Notes: a model not told the origin generated them from the sequence alone. A stretch of 64,000 bases of DNA from Ga0077530 sp046293075 (GCA_046293075.1 JBKBPL010000004.1:62001-126000); one strand, 5' to 3'; shown: positions 1 to 8,722, numbered from the stretch's first letter. A program made the numbers and translations.

Positions 1-2
1 GC

Positions 3-101
3 GATCGGCTGCGGGTCATGGGCTATCTCGCGAGCAAGATGCTGAGCGAGACCATGACCTGGCGCCGGGCACCGGCCGACCTCAAACGCTGCAATGCCTG
101 A
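3..101 (+). CDS. 3' end of an unidentified gene (partial)
   Basis: An open frame enters from the left edge and stops with TGA at 99-101, giving 32 C-terminal residues beginning DRLRVMGYLASK. The fragment is too short to assign to a family. It is followed by about 230 bp without a convincing gene. The call rests only on an uninterrupted frame with GC-rich third positions, so it may be wrong. Confidence 0.4.
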   Translation, partial: DRLRVMGYLASKMLSETMTWRRAPADLKRCNA

Positions 102-333
102 GCAACCCGATCGACGCCCCGCCCCTGCACGTCGCGTTCCGGCAGGGCGGGGCGGGACCGGTCGCGCCGGCACACGGCGCCTTCTCATTTCTGAATGAAC
201 CAATCTCGCATACGCCGATCACAATGTGGCGCGATCGGCCTATACTGCGCGCTGCCGAGGAGGCAGGCAGTGCGGTTGTCGGGTTCAGACCTTGATCGAA
301 GCGCTGGCCGGGCCCCAGGGGTTGGTGCAGCGC

Positions 334-2136
334 ATGAGCAGTTCTCTCGCGTCGATGGACATTTTCAGTGACCTCTCGCCGGGCGAACGCGTGGCGCTCG
401 CCGCAGAGCTGACGACTCTCCGTCTCGTGCGCGGCGAGGTGCTGGTGCAGCAGGGCGAGCCGGCAGACGCATTGTTCATCGTCGAGAGCGGACGCTTCGA
501 GGTCTTGGTCGCCGGCCTCGACGCACCGATCGCAGAGCTCGGCGCCGGCGCGCCGATCGGCGAAATCGCGTTCCTCGCGGGTGGAACGAGGACCGCGACC
601 GTGACCGCCGCGCGCGACAGCGTGGTGATGAAGCTCACGCGTGCGCAGTTCGATCGCCTCTGCGCCCGTCATCCAACCATCTGGCCGAGGCTGGCGGCGA
701 CACTCGCGCGCCGGCTCGCCGATCAGACCGCTGGCCGCGCGGCACCGGCGGACCAGATGCCGCGGGTCATCACAATCATCCCGGCGGGCCCGCGACCGGT
801 TCCGTCGCGTTTCGTCGAGCGCCTCGAGGCAGCGCTCGCGCGCCACGGCGCACTCGAGGTGGTGCGCTCCGCCAATCTTCGCGACGTCGTCGATGGCCAG
901 TCCGGTCTCGACAGCCAGACGGCGACACGTGCGCTCAATGCGCTCGAGGCGCGGCACGATTTCGTGCTGCTCGTTGCGGACGACGAGATGACGCCCTGGT
1001 CGGAGAAGGCCGTCCGGCAGGCCGATCTCATCCTCAGCGTTGGCACAGCGGATGCCGATACGCCCCGCCCCGTGGCGCTGAGCCCCCATGAGCGCTTTGC
1101 AAACAGCCACTTCCGACCGCGGTCACATCGCCTTGTGCTGGTCCATGCCCACCGAGGCCGCGCCAAGGGGACGGCGCAATGGCTCGAAGGCCGCAGCGTC
1201 GGTGCACACCATCATGTCGCCCTCATCGATGATGCCGACGTGGAGCGCCTCGCGCGCTTTATCCGTGGTACGGCACTCGGCTTCGTCGCGTGCGGCGGCG
1301 GCGCGTTCTGCGCAGCGCATACAGGGCTGTTCAAGGCGATGCTCGAGCGCGGCATCACGTTCGACATCATGGGAGGCACGTCCGGCGGCAGCGCCATGGC
1401 TGCCGCATTTGCGATGGGCATATCGCCTGAAGAGATCGTCGAGGCCACGCATGAGATGTTCGTGCGCGGCAAGGCGCTCCGCCGCTACACGTGGCCGCGG
1501 TTCAGCCTCCTCGACCATACGCACTTCGACCGGATGCTCCACGCGCATTACGGCGGCATCGACATCGAGGATCTCTGGATACCCTACTTTGCGGTCTCGA
1601 CCAATCTGTCGCGCCATTCGGTGCATTGCCATCGGCGGGGCGCGTTGTGGGCCGCAGTCCGCTCGTCCGGATCAATCCCCGGGCTGCTGCCGCCCTACTA
1701 CACGCCGGATGGCGAGATGCTCGTCGATGGGGCGCTTATGGACAATGTGCCGATCGGCATCATGCACGACCTGAAACACGGTCCGAATGTCGTGGTGTCG
1801 TTCGAGCTGCCGCAGCTCCAGCGCTTCGAGGTCAACTACGAGGCGCTGCCGTCGCGTGCGGAGCTGCTCATGCGGCTTCTTTTTCCGTTTGGCCAGAACG
1901 CGGTCCCCGCTGCGCCGAGCCTGCGGCAGGTGATCGTGCGCGCGCTCATGGCCAATCGGCACGGCTTTGACCGCCATCTGCGCCCGACCGATCTGCTGCT
2001 GGTGCCGCCTTTGCTCAAGGACATGAGCGTCATGGATTGGGGGCGGCATCGCGAGCTCTATCAATCGACGTACGCGTGGGCGCTGGCCCAGATCGATGCG
2101 TTGAGACGCACGGGCCACGCCGCGCTGCCGGGCTGA
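334..2136 (+). CDS. cNMP-binding domain / patatin-like phospholipase fusion (NTE/RssA type)
   Basis: Predicted 600-residue protein. Residues about 8-115 form a cyclic-nucleotide-binding beta-roll (GEVLVQQGEPADALFIVESG, then PIGEIAFLAGG), and the C-terminal half, about 310-500, is a patatin serine hydrolase. The nucleophile lies in GTSGGS (Ser350) and the dyad Asp in VDGALMDN (Asp465). The family hydrolyses phospholipid or lysophospholipid esters at the membrane, possibly under nucleotide control. The Gly-rich oxyanion-hole loop reads GGGAFC rather than the usual GGGARG/GGGAKG. ATG 334 is chosen because it directly precedes the cNMP fold; upstream GTG/TTG starts remain possible. It appears to be a single gene. 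Confidence 0.85.
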   Translation: MSSSLASMDIFSDLSPGERVALAAELTTLRLVRGEVLVQQGEPADALFIVESGRFEVLVAGLDAPIAELGAGAPIGEIAFLAGGTRTATVTAARDSVVMKLTRAQFDRLCARHPTIWPRLAATLARRLADQTAGRAAPADQMPRVITIIPAGPRPVPSRFVERLEAALARHGALEVVRSANLRDVVDGQSGLDSQTATRALNALEARHDFVLLVADDEMTPWSEKAVRQADLILSVGTADADTPRPVALSPHERFANSHFRPRSHRLVLVHAHRGRAKGTAQWLEGRSVGAHHHVALIDDADVERLARFIRGTALGFVACGGGAFCAAHTGLFKAMLERGITFDIMGGTSGGSAMAAAFAMGISPEEIVEATHEMFVRGKALRRYTWPRFSLLDHTHFDRMLHAHYGGIDIEDLWIPYFAVSTNLSRHSVHCHRRGALWAAVRSSGSIPGLLPPYYTPDGEMLVDGALMDNVPIGIMHDLKHGPNVVVSFELPQLQRFEVNYEALPSRAELLMRLLFPFGQNAVPAAPSLRQVIVRALMANRHGFDRHLRPTDLLLVPPLLKDMSVMDWGRHRELYQSTYAWALAQIDALRRTGHAALPG

Positions 2137-2237
2137 GCGCGCTCGCGCGACGGCATCTGCGGCTGCACAAGGGCTCTTCCCTCGAGTGTGATCCCGGTCT
2201 ACTGCATGGGCCGTGCACAGCCGGTCCAGGGTATTTG

Positions 2238-3647
2238 ATGGAGCCAGAGCCCATGACGAGCCCCAGCGATGCCCTTGCCGATATCTGGCAGACCCTCGGC
2301 GGCGATGCCGCGGCCCTGGCGCGCGTGCGCCTGACCGGTGCGGAGCCGGCGCTGCCGTCCTCCTTCCGGACAGGCACGATCGCCCAGGCGACCATTGCGG
2401 CGTCGGCGCTGGCGGCAAGCGAGGTCGATCGGGTGCGCAACAGTCGCACTCAGCAGGTCGCGGTGGACATGCGCCATGCCGCTGCAGAGTTCATCAGCGA
2501 GCGGCTCTACACGATCGACGGCAGGCCACCTGCATGGGGATGGGACAAGATCGCCGGAACCTATCAGACGGGCGACTGCCGCTGGGTGCGGCTGCATACG
2601 AATTTCCCGCATCATCGCGACGGCATTCTCGACATGCTGGGAGCCGCCTACGCGCGCGAGCAGGTTGCCGCCGCGCTGAAAGGTTGGCGCGGGCAGGACT
2701 ACGAGGACGAGGTCGCACGGCGCGGTCTCGTCGGCACCATGATGCGCAGCCCGGCCGAATGGGCCGCGCATCCGCAGGGCCTGGCGATTGCCGCGCTTCC
2801 GCTTCTCGAGATCGTGAAGATCGCAAAGGCGCCGCCCCGGCCGCTACCGCCAGGTGAGCGGCCGCTTTCGGGTGTGCGCGTGCTCGATCTGACGCGCGTG
2901 CTGGCGGGACCGGTTTGCGGGCGTACGCTGGCGGCGCACGGCGCGGACGTGATGCGCGTGACGGGGCCGCATCTGCCCGCCATTCCAGGCCTCGATGTCG
3001 ATACCGGGCGCGGCAAGCTCTCGACGCACATCGACCTTCGCGGCGACGACGGCCGGGCGGTCCTCTCGGAGCTGCTGAAGGCCGCGGACGTTTTCGTCCA
3101 GGGCTATCGGCCGGGCGGCATTGCCGAGCGCGGCTTTGTGCCGGAGCACGCCGCGGCGCTGCGTCCCGGCATCGTCTATGTCTCACTTTCCGCCTGGAGC
3201 CATGTCGGACCCTGGGCCATGCGGCGCGGCTTTGATTCGCTCGTGCAGACGGCGACCGGCATCAACCATGCGGAGGCGGACGTCGCGGGCGTCGATCGGC
3301 CCGTCGAGCTCCCTTGTCAGGCGCTGGACCATGGTGCTGGATACCTGATGGCAGCAGGCGCCATGATGGCCCTCAAGCGACGGGCCGAGATCGGCGGCTC
3401 GTGGCTCGTGCGCGTGTCGCTGGCCCAGGTCGGGCAGTGGTTGACCAGGCTCGGCCGGATGCCAGACGGGCAGCAGGCAGCTAAGATCGGCCGGGGCGCT
3501 GTCGAGGATCTGTTGATCGATCTGCCGAGCGCCTTCGGCATCATGTCGGCGCTGAGCCACGCCGGCCGACTGTCCGAGACGCCGCCGCGGTGGGATCGGC
3601 CGTCGGTGGCGCTCGGCACACATGCGGCGGCGTGGCCGATGGCTTGA
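2238..3647 (+). CDS. CaiB/BaiF-type (family III) CoA-transferase, two-part form
   Basis: Predicted 469-residue protein. The conserved family III CoA-transferase core starts only around residue 210 (LSGVRVLDLTRVLAGPVCGR) and contains the RGFDSLVQ segment that carries the catalytic Asp in CaiB-like enzymes. The first 200 residues resemble the C-terminal part of such enzymes (HPQGLAIAALPLLEI), so the order looks permuted or duplicated. Members of this family move CoA between carboxylic acids; the substrate cannot be read here. ATG 2238 has AGGG seven bases upstream; ATG 2253 is an alternative. The next gene, bdhA-like, follows after 79 bp on the same strand. Confidence 0.85.
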   Translation: MEPEPMTSPSDALADIWQTLGGDAAALARVRLTGAEPALPSSFRTGTIAQATIAASALAASEVDRVRNSRTQQVAVDMRHAAAEFISERLYTIDGRPPAWGWDKIAGTYQTGDCRWVRLHTNFPHHRDGILDMLGAAYAREQVAAALKGWRGQDYEDEVARRGLVGTMMRSPAEWAAHPQGLAIAALPLLEIVKIAKAPPRPLPPGERPLSGVRVLDLTRVLAGPVCGRTLAAHGADVMRVTGPHLPAIPGLDVDTGRGKLSTHIDLRGDDGRAVLSELLKAADVFVQGYRPGGIAERGFVPEHAAALRPGIVYVSLSAWSHVGPWAMRRGFDSLVQTATGINHAEADVAGVDRPVELPCQALDHGAGYLMAAGAMMALKRRAEIGGSWLVRVSLAQVGQWLTRLGRMPDGQQAAKIGRGAVEDLLIDLPSAFGIMSALSHAGRLSETPPRWDRPSVALGTHAAAWPMA

Positions 3648-3726
3648 GGGAACCGATTGCGCTTGAGTGAGGCTGTCAAGTTGCGGGCGGCCTATTCGAT
3701 CGGCTGAATGAACGGAGCACGAAGTG

Positions 3727-4506
3727 ATGAGCTTGAAGGGCCGGAATGCGATCGTGACAGGCTCCACCTCCGGCATTGGTCTCGGCATGGCGAAGGCGCT
3801 GGCCAGAGCCGGCGCGAACGTCATGATCAATGGTCTCGGCAGCGAGGCGGAGATCGCCGAAGCCACGAAGGAGGTGGCGGCCGCCGGCACGCGCGTGCTC
3901 TACGACGCCGCCAACATGCTGCGCCACAATCAGATTGCCGAGATGGTCGAGCGGTGCACGCGCGAGTTTGGCTCGGTCGACATCCTCATCAACAATGCCG
4001 GCATTCAGCACGTTGCCCCGGTCGAGGAATTCCCGATCGAGAAGTGGGACGCGATCACCGCGATCAATCTCACATCCGCCTTCCACACGACGCGGGCGGC
4101 TGTCCCCGGCATGAAGCAGCGCAGGTGGGGCCGCATCATCAACCTCTGCTCGGCGCACTCGCTCGTTGCGTCGCCCTTCAAGTCGGCCTACGTCTCGGCC
4201 AAGCATGGCCTTGCCGGCTTTACTAAGGCGGTGGCGCTCGAGCTTGCGACAACGGGCATCACCGTCAATGCCATCTCGCCGGGTTTCGTGAAAACGCCGC
4301 TCGTCGCCAAACAGATCCCCGACCTCGCGCGCAGCAAAGGCATCAGCGAGGAAGCCGCGCAGAAGGAGGTTCTGGAGGCGCAGCCGACGGGCCGCTTCGT
4401 GGAGGTTGATGAGATCGGCGCGCTCGCGGTGTTCCTCGCGAGCGACGCCGCAGCATCGATCACGGGCGCAAACTATTCGATCGACGGCGGCTGGACGGCG
4501 CGTTAG
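3727..4506 (+). CDS. bdhA: D-3-hydroxybutyrate dehydrogenase
   Basis: A 259-residue short-chain dehydrogenase that oxidises D-3-hydroxybutyrate to acetoacetate with NAD, part of polyhydroxybutyrate and ketone-body turnover. Visible motifs are the nucleotide-binding TGSTSGIG near the N-terminus, NNAG, the active-site Ser in the strand before SAYVSAKHG, and the YxxxK pair within it. Length, the LATTGITVNAISPGFVKTPL segment and the long insertion IPDLARSKGISEEAA fit the 3-hydroxybutyrate dehydrogenase subfamily. ATG 3727 has GGAG nine bases upstream; the GTG at 3724 is less likely. A CoA-transferase gene lies just upstream. Confidence 0.88.
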   Translation: MSLKGRNAIVTGSTSGIGLGMAKALARAGANVMINGLGSEAEIAEATKEVAAAGTRVLYDAANMLRHNQIAEMVERCTREFGSVDILINNAGIQHVAPVEEFPIEKWDAITAINLTSAFHTTRAAVPGMKQRRWGRIINLCSAHSLVASPFKSAYVSAKHGLAGFTKAVALELATTGITVNAISPGFVKTPLVAKQIPDLARSKGISEEAAQKEVLEAQPTGRFVEVDEIGALAVFLASDAAASITGANYSIDGGWTAR

Positions 4507-4512
4507 GAGTTT

Positions 4513-4540
4513 CCCCTCTCGCCGCTTGCGGGGAGAGGGG
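4513..4540. repeat. Inverted repeat of the CCCCTCTC...GGGGAGAGGGG type
   Basis: Left arm CCCCTCTCGCCGC and right arm GCGGGGAGAGGGG pair with one mismatch around a two-base loop. It begins six bases after the bdhA stop, so it may act as a terminator. A related sequence lies at 55897-55960. This is an intergenic element type common in Rhizobiales genomes. Confidence 0.6.
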
Positions 4541-4587
4541 AGGGCGAGGGGCGGCGGAATTAGCCGAAGTTTGCGATTCTGTCGCGC

Positions 4588-4633
4588 CTCTTCCCGACCT
4601 ACTCCCCGTGAAGAACGGGGCGAAGGGGAAGAG
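4588..4633. repeat. Second, larger inverted repeat between convergent bdhA and argJ
   Basis: Outer arms CTCTTCCC and GGGGAAGAG enclose an inner stem CCCCGT/ACGGGG with loop GAAGA. It lies between the ends of two convergent genes and could serve as a bidirectional terminator. No T-tract is present. Confidence 0.5.
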
Positions 4634-4654
4634 AAGGCGGCGCTCGCTTTGCCC

Positions 4655-5905
4655 TCAGCTCCGATAATCCGCATTGACCGAGATGTAGCCGTGCGTGAGA
4701 TCGCACGTCCAGATCGTGGACTTGCCGGCGCCGAGGCCCAGATCGACCTTGATGGTCAGTTCGGGGTTCTTCATGTACGCGGCGACGGTTGCCTCCGAGT
4801 AGTCGGGTGAGCGCTCGCCGTCCTTTGCCACCTGATGCGGCCCGAACCAGATGGCGAGGCGGTCGCGGTCGGCCGCCTCGCCGGCCTTGCCGACCGCCAT
4901 GACGACGCGACCCCAGTTCGGGTCCTCGCCGGCGATCGCCGTCTTCACGAGGGGCGAGTTGGCGATCGACAGGCCGATCGTGCGCGCGGCGCGATCGTTC
5001 TCGGCACCCTGGACCTCGACCGTGACGAACTTCGAAAGCCCTTCGCCGTCCTTGGCCACCATGATCGCCAGCTCGCGCATGAGGTCGTGTGCCTTGGCCG
5101 TGAAGTCGGCGAGGGCCGGATCAGCGGCATCGGTGACGATTTTCTGGCCGCGCGCCGCCGCCTTGCCCGTCGCAAACATCAACATGGTGTCGCTCGTCGA
5201 TGTGTCGCCGTCGACCGTCATGCAATTGAAGCTCTGCTGGGCGCCGGCGGCGAGCAGAGCCTGCAGAGCCGGCGCCGCAATGGCGGCATCCGTGAAAATG
5301 AAGCACAGCATGGTCGCCATGTCGGGCGCGATCATGCCGGCACCCTTGCAGAAGCCGTTGATCGTCACCGGGACGCCGCCGATCGTCGCGGTGCGCGTCG
5401 CGAGCTTCGGGAAGGTATCCGTCGTCATGATGGCCCGCGCCGTATCGGCCCAGGCATCGGGCTTCGCGGCCCTGGCAAGGCCCTCGAGCAGGTGCGCGAA
5501 CTTGCCGGCATCCAGCGGTTCGCCGATCACGCCGGTCGAGGCGAGATAGACCTCGTTCGTAGCGCAGCCCGCGGCCTTGGCGGCCATGGCCGCGGTCAGC
5601 TCCACGGCCTCCCGGCCTTTCTTGCCGGTGAAGGCGTTGGCGTTGCCGGAGTTCACGACGAGGGCCCGGGCGCGGCCTGTCTTGAGGCTCTCGCGGCACC
5701 ACAGCACGGGCGCCGAGCAGGTCTTGGACTGTGTGAGCACGCCCGCCGCAACGGTGCCCTCATCGAGCACGGCGATCATGAGATCCTTACGGTTGCGATA
5801 CTTGATGCCGGCCTCGCACGCCGCAAAGCGCACGCCATCGATGACGGGAACCTCGGGGATGACCTTGGGGGCGAACGGGGATACGGCAGCGTCGGCTTTG
5901 GCCAT
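4655..5905 (-). CDS. argJ: Bifunctional ornithine acetyltransferase / N-acetylglutamate synthase
   Basis: Predicted 416-residue ArgJ, which transfers acetyl from N-acetylornithine to glutamate in the arginine pathway and may also use acetyl-CoA. The precursor cleaves itself before the Thr in GMIAPDMATML (Thr198), which becomes the nucleophile of the beta chain. The oxyanion segment ASTGVIGE is at about 122-129. ATG 5905 has GGAG six bases upstream, and the longer frame upstream of it has no family similarity. It is divergent from the znuB-like gene; an argE-like gene lies 3 kb away at 8723. Confidence 0.95.
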   Translation of the reverse strand: MAKADAAVSPFAPKVIPEVPVIDGVRFAACEAGIKYRNRKDLMIAVLDEGTVAAGVLTQSKTCSAPVLWCRESLKTGRARALVVNSGNANAFTGKKGREAVELTAAMAAKAAGCATNEVYLASTGVIGEPLDAGKFAHLLEGLARAAKPDAWADTARAIMTTDTFPKLATRTATIGGVPVTINGFCKGAGMIAPDMATMLCFIFTDAAIAAPALQALLAAGAQQSFNCMTVDGDTSTSDTMLMFATGKAAARGQKIVTDAADPALADFTAKAHDLMRELAIMVAKDGEGLSKFVTVEVQGAENDRAARTIGLSIANSPLVKTAIAGEDPNWGRVVMAVGKAGEAADRDRLAIWFGPHQVAKDGERSPDYSEATVAAYMKNPELTIKVDLGLGAGKSTIWTCDLTHGYISVNADYRS

Positions 5906-6012
5906 GGGCGGCTCCGGCGGCGAAATCGAAAGGGAGGCAACGCAATACCGCCAGCATTGGCAACGGCGCAAGATGAACATGGACCGCGGGCCCCGCCCGG
6001 AGCGGGACGCGG

Positions 6013-6029
6013 ATGCAATACTATTGCAT
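6013..6029. promoter_or_regulatory. Palindromic operator candidate upstream of znuB-like permease
   Basis: ATGCAATA-C-TATTGCAT is a perfect 8-1-8 palindrome between divergent argJ and the metal permease, 44 bp before the permease start. It is AT-rich in a GC-rich setting. Position and symmetry fit a Fur-family (Zur/Mur/Fur) operator; which regulator binds is inference. Confidence 0.6.
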
Positions 6030-6072
6030 TGGTCCTTTACATGGACGGCGGCGCAGACCAAAAGTCTTCCCC

Positions 6073-6870
6073 ATGATGGAGCCCTTCCTGCTGCGCGCCC
6101 TCATGGCCGGCCTCGGCATCGCCATTGTGGCGGCGCCCCTCGGCTGCCTCGTCGTGTGGCGGCGCATGTCCTATTTCGGCTCGACCGTGGCGCACGCCGG
6201 CCTGCTCGGGGTGGCGTTCGGCATTGCATTCGACATCGACCTCACGCTGGGCGTGATCCTGGTCTCGCTGGCGGTCGGTGCCCTGCTGGTCGTCCTGGAG
6301 CGCCAGCCGCTGCTGCCCGTCGACAGTCTGCTTGGCATTCTCTCGCACGCCGCACTGGCGCTCGGACTGATCGCGGCGGCGCGGCTTTCCGGCCAGCGCC
6401 TTGACCTTATGGGCTATCTGTTCGGCGACATCCTGGCGGTCACCGAGGGCGACATTCTCTGGGTGTACGTCGGCGGCGCGCTCGTGCTGGCGGCGGTCGC
6501 GCTCTTCTGGCAGACGCTGGTCGCGGTCGCCGTACACAAGGAGCTGGCGGCGGCCGAAGGGCACAAGACGGCCCGCGCCGAAGCGGCCCTGATCCTGCTG
6601 CTGGCGTTCATCATTGCGGTCGCCATGAAGGTCGTCGGCGTGCTGCTGATCGTTGCCTTCCTGATCATGCCGGCGGCGGCGGCGCGCCCCTTCTCGCAGA
6701 CGCCCGAGATGATGGTTGCGGGGGCGGCGGGCCTCGGCATTGCCGGCACGGCCGGCGGCCTGGCGCTGTCGGTGGCCTGGGACGTGCCGGCAGGACCGGC
6801 TGTGGTCGTGCTCCTGTCGGCCTTCTGCCTCGCCTCGCTGGCGGCAGCGTTCTCGCTGCAGCGGCGGTGA
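6073..6870 (+). CDS. znuB: Zinc/manganese ABC transporter permease (ZnuB/SitC family)
   Basis: Predicted 265-residue inner-membrane protein with about eight hydrophobic segments and the ABC-3 family landmarks: WRRMSYFGSTVAHAGLLGVA near the N-terminus, the GDILAVTEGD loop, and KVVGVLLIVAFLIMPAA in the second half. It would form the membrane channel of a zinc (or manganese) uptake system. ATG 6073 or 6076 starts directly before the first membrane segment; the ribosome binding site is weak. Unusually, no periplasmic binding protein (znuA) or ATPase (znuC) gene is adjacent; ispG follows immediately. The upstream palindrome suggests metal-dependent repression. Confidence 0.88.
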   Translation: MMEPFLLRALMAGLGIAIVAAPLGCLVVWRRMSYFGSTVAHAGLLGVAFGIAFDIDLTLGVILVSLAVGALLVVLERQPLLPVDSLLGILSHAALALGLIAAARLSGQRLDLMGYLFGDILAVTEGDILWVYVGGALVLAAVALFWQTLVAVAVHKELAAAEGHKTARAEAALILLLAFIIAVAMKVVGVLLIVAFLIMPAAAARPFSQTPEMMVAGAAGLGIAGTAGGLALSVAWDVPAGPAVVVLLSAFCLASLAAAFSLQRR

Positions 6871-6887
6871 GGTCAGTTGGCTGTGAC

Positions 6888-8171
6888 ATGAAGGTGTGGC
6901 AAGCAGGGGCGTCCGAACCGCGAACAGGCCGAGACATGCTGACGAGCCCTGCCGAGCGCCGCCACACCCACGCTGTCAACGTCGGCGGCGTCATCATTGG
7001 CGGCGGCGCCCCGATCATCGTTCAGTCGATGACCAATACCGATACGGCCGACGCCGAGAGCACGGCGCGGCAGGTCGCGGCCCTGGCGCGCGCTGGCTCC
7101 GAGATCGTCCGCGTGACCGTCGATCGCGACGAATCGGCGAAGGCCGTTCCAGCCATCCGCGATCGGTTGGCGCGCATGGGCGTGCGCGTCCCGATCGTCG
7201 GCGATTTCCACTATAACGGCCACACCCTGCTCGCCGAGAACCCTGCCTGCGCCGAGGCGCTCGACAAGTATCGCATTAATCCCGGCAACGTCGGCTTCAA
7301 GGACAAGAAGGACCGCCAGTTCTCGGCGATCATCGATCTTGCCCTCAAGCATAACAAGCCTGTGCGGATCGGCGTGAACTGGGGCTCGCTCGACCAGGAG
7401 CTGCTGACCCATCTCATGGATGAGAATGCGAAGAGCCCCACGCCCAAGCCCGCGCGCGCCGTCATGCACGAGGCGATTGTGCAGTCGGCGTTGCTCTCGG
7501 CCGAGCGTGCGGAAGAGCTGGGCCTCAGCGGCGATCGCATCGTCATCTCGGCGAAGGTCTCGGCCGTGCAGGACCTGATTGCGGTCTACGCGATGCTCGC
7601 CGAGCGCTGCCACTATGCGCTGCACCTAGGGCTCACCGAGGCCGGAATGGGTTCGAAGGGCATAGTCGCGTCCTCAGCAGCCATGGGCATCGTGCTTCAG
7701 GCAGGTATCGGCGACACGATCCGCTACTCGCTGACGCCCGAGCCCGGCGGCGACCGCACGCTCGAGGTGCAGGCTGCGCAGGAGCTCCTGCAGACCATGG
7801 GGCTGCGGACGTTCATGCCGATCGTTGCGGCGTGCCCCGGCTGCGGGCGCACGACCTCGACGGTCTTTCAGGAGCTGGCCCGCGACGTGCAGACGATGAT
7901 CCGCGAGCGCATGCCAGAATGGCGGGCGCGCTATCCCGGCGTCGAGGGGCTGAACCTTGCCGTCATGGGCTGCATCGTGAACGGTCCTGGCGAATCAAAG
8001 CACGCCGACATCGGCATTTCGCTCCCTGGCACGGGCGAGCAGCCGGCGGCCCCCGTCTTCATCGACGGCCGCAAGGCCGTCACGCTGCGGGGCCCCCATA
8101 TTGCCAGCGACTTCAAGGCAATTGTCGAGGACTATATCGAGAAGCGCTACGGCGCCAAGGCGGCTCAATAG
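6888..8171 (+). CDS. ispG: 4-hydroxy-3-methylbut-2-enyl diphosphate synthase (flavodoxin/ferredoxin)
   Basis: Penultimate enzyme of the MEP isoprenoid pathway, converting MEcPP to HMBPP with a 4Fe-4S cluster. The barrel domain is recognisable from PIIVQSMTNTDTADAEST and RINPGNVGFKDK. The cluster ligands are the Cys pair in ACPGCGRTTS and the Cys in MGCIVNGPGESK, with the conserved Glu in the latter. Starts at 6888 (ATG, 427 residues) or 6936 (ATG with AGG seven bases upstream, 411 residues) are both possible; the longer form resembles Bradyrhizobium IspG. It begins 18 bp after the permease gene, so the two may be co-transcribed. Confidence 0.95.
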   Translation: MKVWQAGASEPRTGRDMLTSPAERRHTHAVNVGGVIIGGGAPIIVQSMTNTDTADAESTARQVAALARAGSEIVRVTVDRDESAKAVPAIRDRLARMGVRVPIVGDFHYNGHTLLAENPACAEALDKYRINPGNVGFKDKKDRQFSAIIDLALKHNKPVRIGVNWGSLDQELLTHLMDENAKSPTPKPARAVMHEAIVQSALLSAERAEELGLSGDRIVISAKVSAVQDLIAVYAMLAERCHYALHLGLTEAGMGSKGIVASSAAMGIVLQAGIGDTIRYSLTPEPGGDRTLEVQAAQELLQTMGLRTFMPIVAACPGCGRTTSTVFQELARDVQTMIRERMPEWRARYPGVEGLNLAVMGCIVNGPGESKHADIGISLPGTGEQPAAPVFIDGRKAVTLRGPHIASDFKAIVEDYIEKRYGAKAAQ

Positions 8172-8251
8172 CGGCGAAGTATGCGCCTTGCCCGCCTTCC
8201 ATGCACGATTTGACCGAGACAAGCCCCTTGCTGACCCCGTAAGATTATTGA

Positions 8252-8268
8252 GGCCGCTCACAGCGGCC
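8252..8268 (+). terminator. Hairpin after ispG, terminator candidate
   Basis: GGCCGCT-CAC-AGCGGCC forms a perfect 7-bp stem 80 bp after the ispG stop and just before apaG. There is no clear T-run, so it may equally be a leader structure of apaG. Confidence 0.4.
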
Positions 8269-8296
8269 GCTCGTGCCAATCGATCGAGCTCATAAC

Positions 8297-8689
8297 ATGT
8301 ACGAACAGGTCACGCGCTCGATCCGCGTGCGTGTCCGACCGGAGTACCTTGAAGCGCAGTCCGCCCCCGAAGAAGGGCGGTTCTTCTGGGCCTACACGGT
8401 CGAGATCGTCAATGAAGGCAGCGAGACTGTCCAGCTCCGCTCGCGCTACTGGCGCATCACGGATGCCAACGGCCACGTCGAGGAAGTGCGTGGTCCGGGG
8501 GTGGTCGGGCAGACGCCTGTGCTCGGCCCCGGCGAGTCTTTCGAATACACCTCCGGCTGTCCGCTCCGCACGTCGTCGGGCATCATGGTCGGCTCCTATC
8601 AGATGACCAAGGCCAACGGCACACTCATCGATGTCGCGATCCCCGCCTTCTCGCTCGACAGTCCGTTCGCGCGGCGGAGCCTGAACTGA
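8297..8689 (+). CDS. apaG: ApaG/CorD family protein
   Basis: A 130-residue single-domain protein with the ApaG fibronectin-like beta-sandwich signature: TVEIVNEGSETVQLRSRYWR, ITDANGHVEEVRGPGVVGQ, PVLGPGESFEYTSGCPL and GSYQM. In E. coli, ApaG/CorD is linked to Co2+ and Mg2+ tolerance, and in alphaproteobacteria it is usually a stand-alone housekeeping gene; the biochemical role is not settled. ATG 8297 is chosen since MYEQVTRSIRV matches the family start. It is followed after 33 bp by the argE-like gene on the same strand. Confidence 0.93.
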   Translation: MYEQVTRSIRVRVRPEYLEAQSAPEEGRFFWAYTVEIVNEGSETVQLRSRYWRITDANGHVEEVRGPGVVGQTPVLGPGESFEYTSGCPLRTSSGIMVGSYQMTKANGTLIDVAIPAFSLDSPFARRSLN

Positions 8690-8722
8690 GCCGAACGTCT
8701 CGGTAGAACCCAAGGAGTTTGA

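Noticed and set aside
226..333. N-terminal extension of the patatin protein to GTG 226
   Set aside because: The extra 36 residues are Arg/Cys-rich without family similarity; ATG 334 starts next to the cNMP fold.
4835..6076. Long open frame on the plus strand opposite argJ
   Set aside because: High GC leaves long antisense frames open; the product is His/Arg/Gly-rich, has no family match and lies exactly over argJ.
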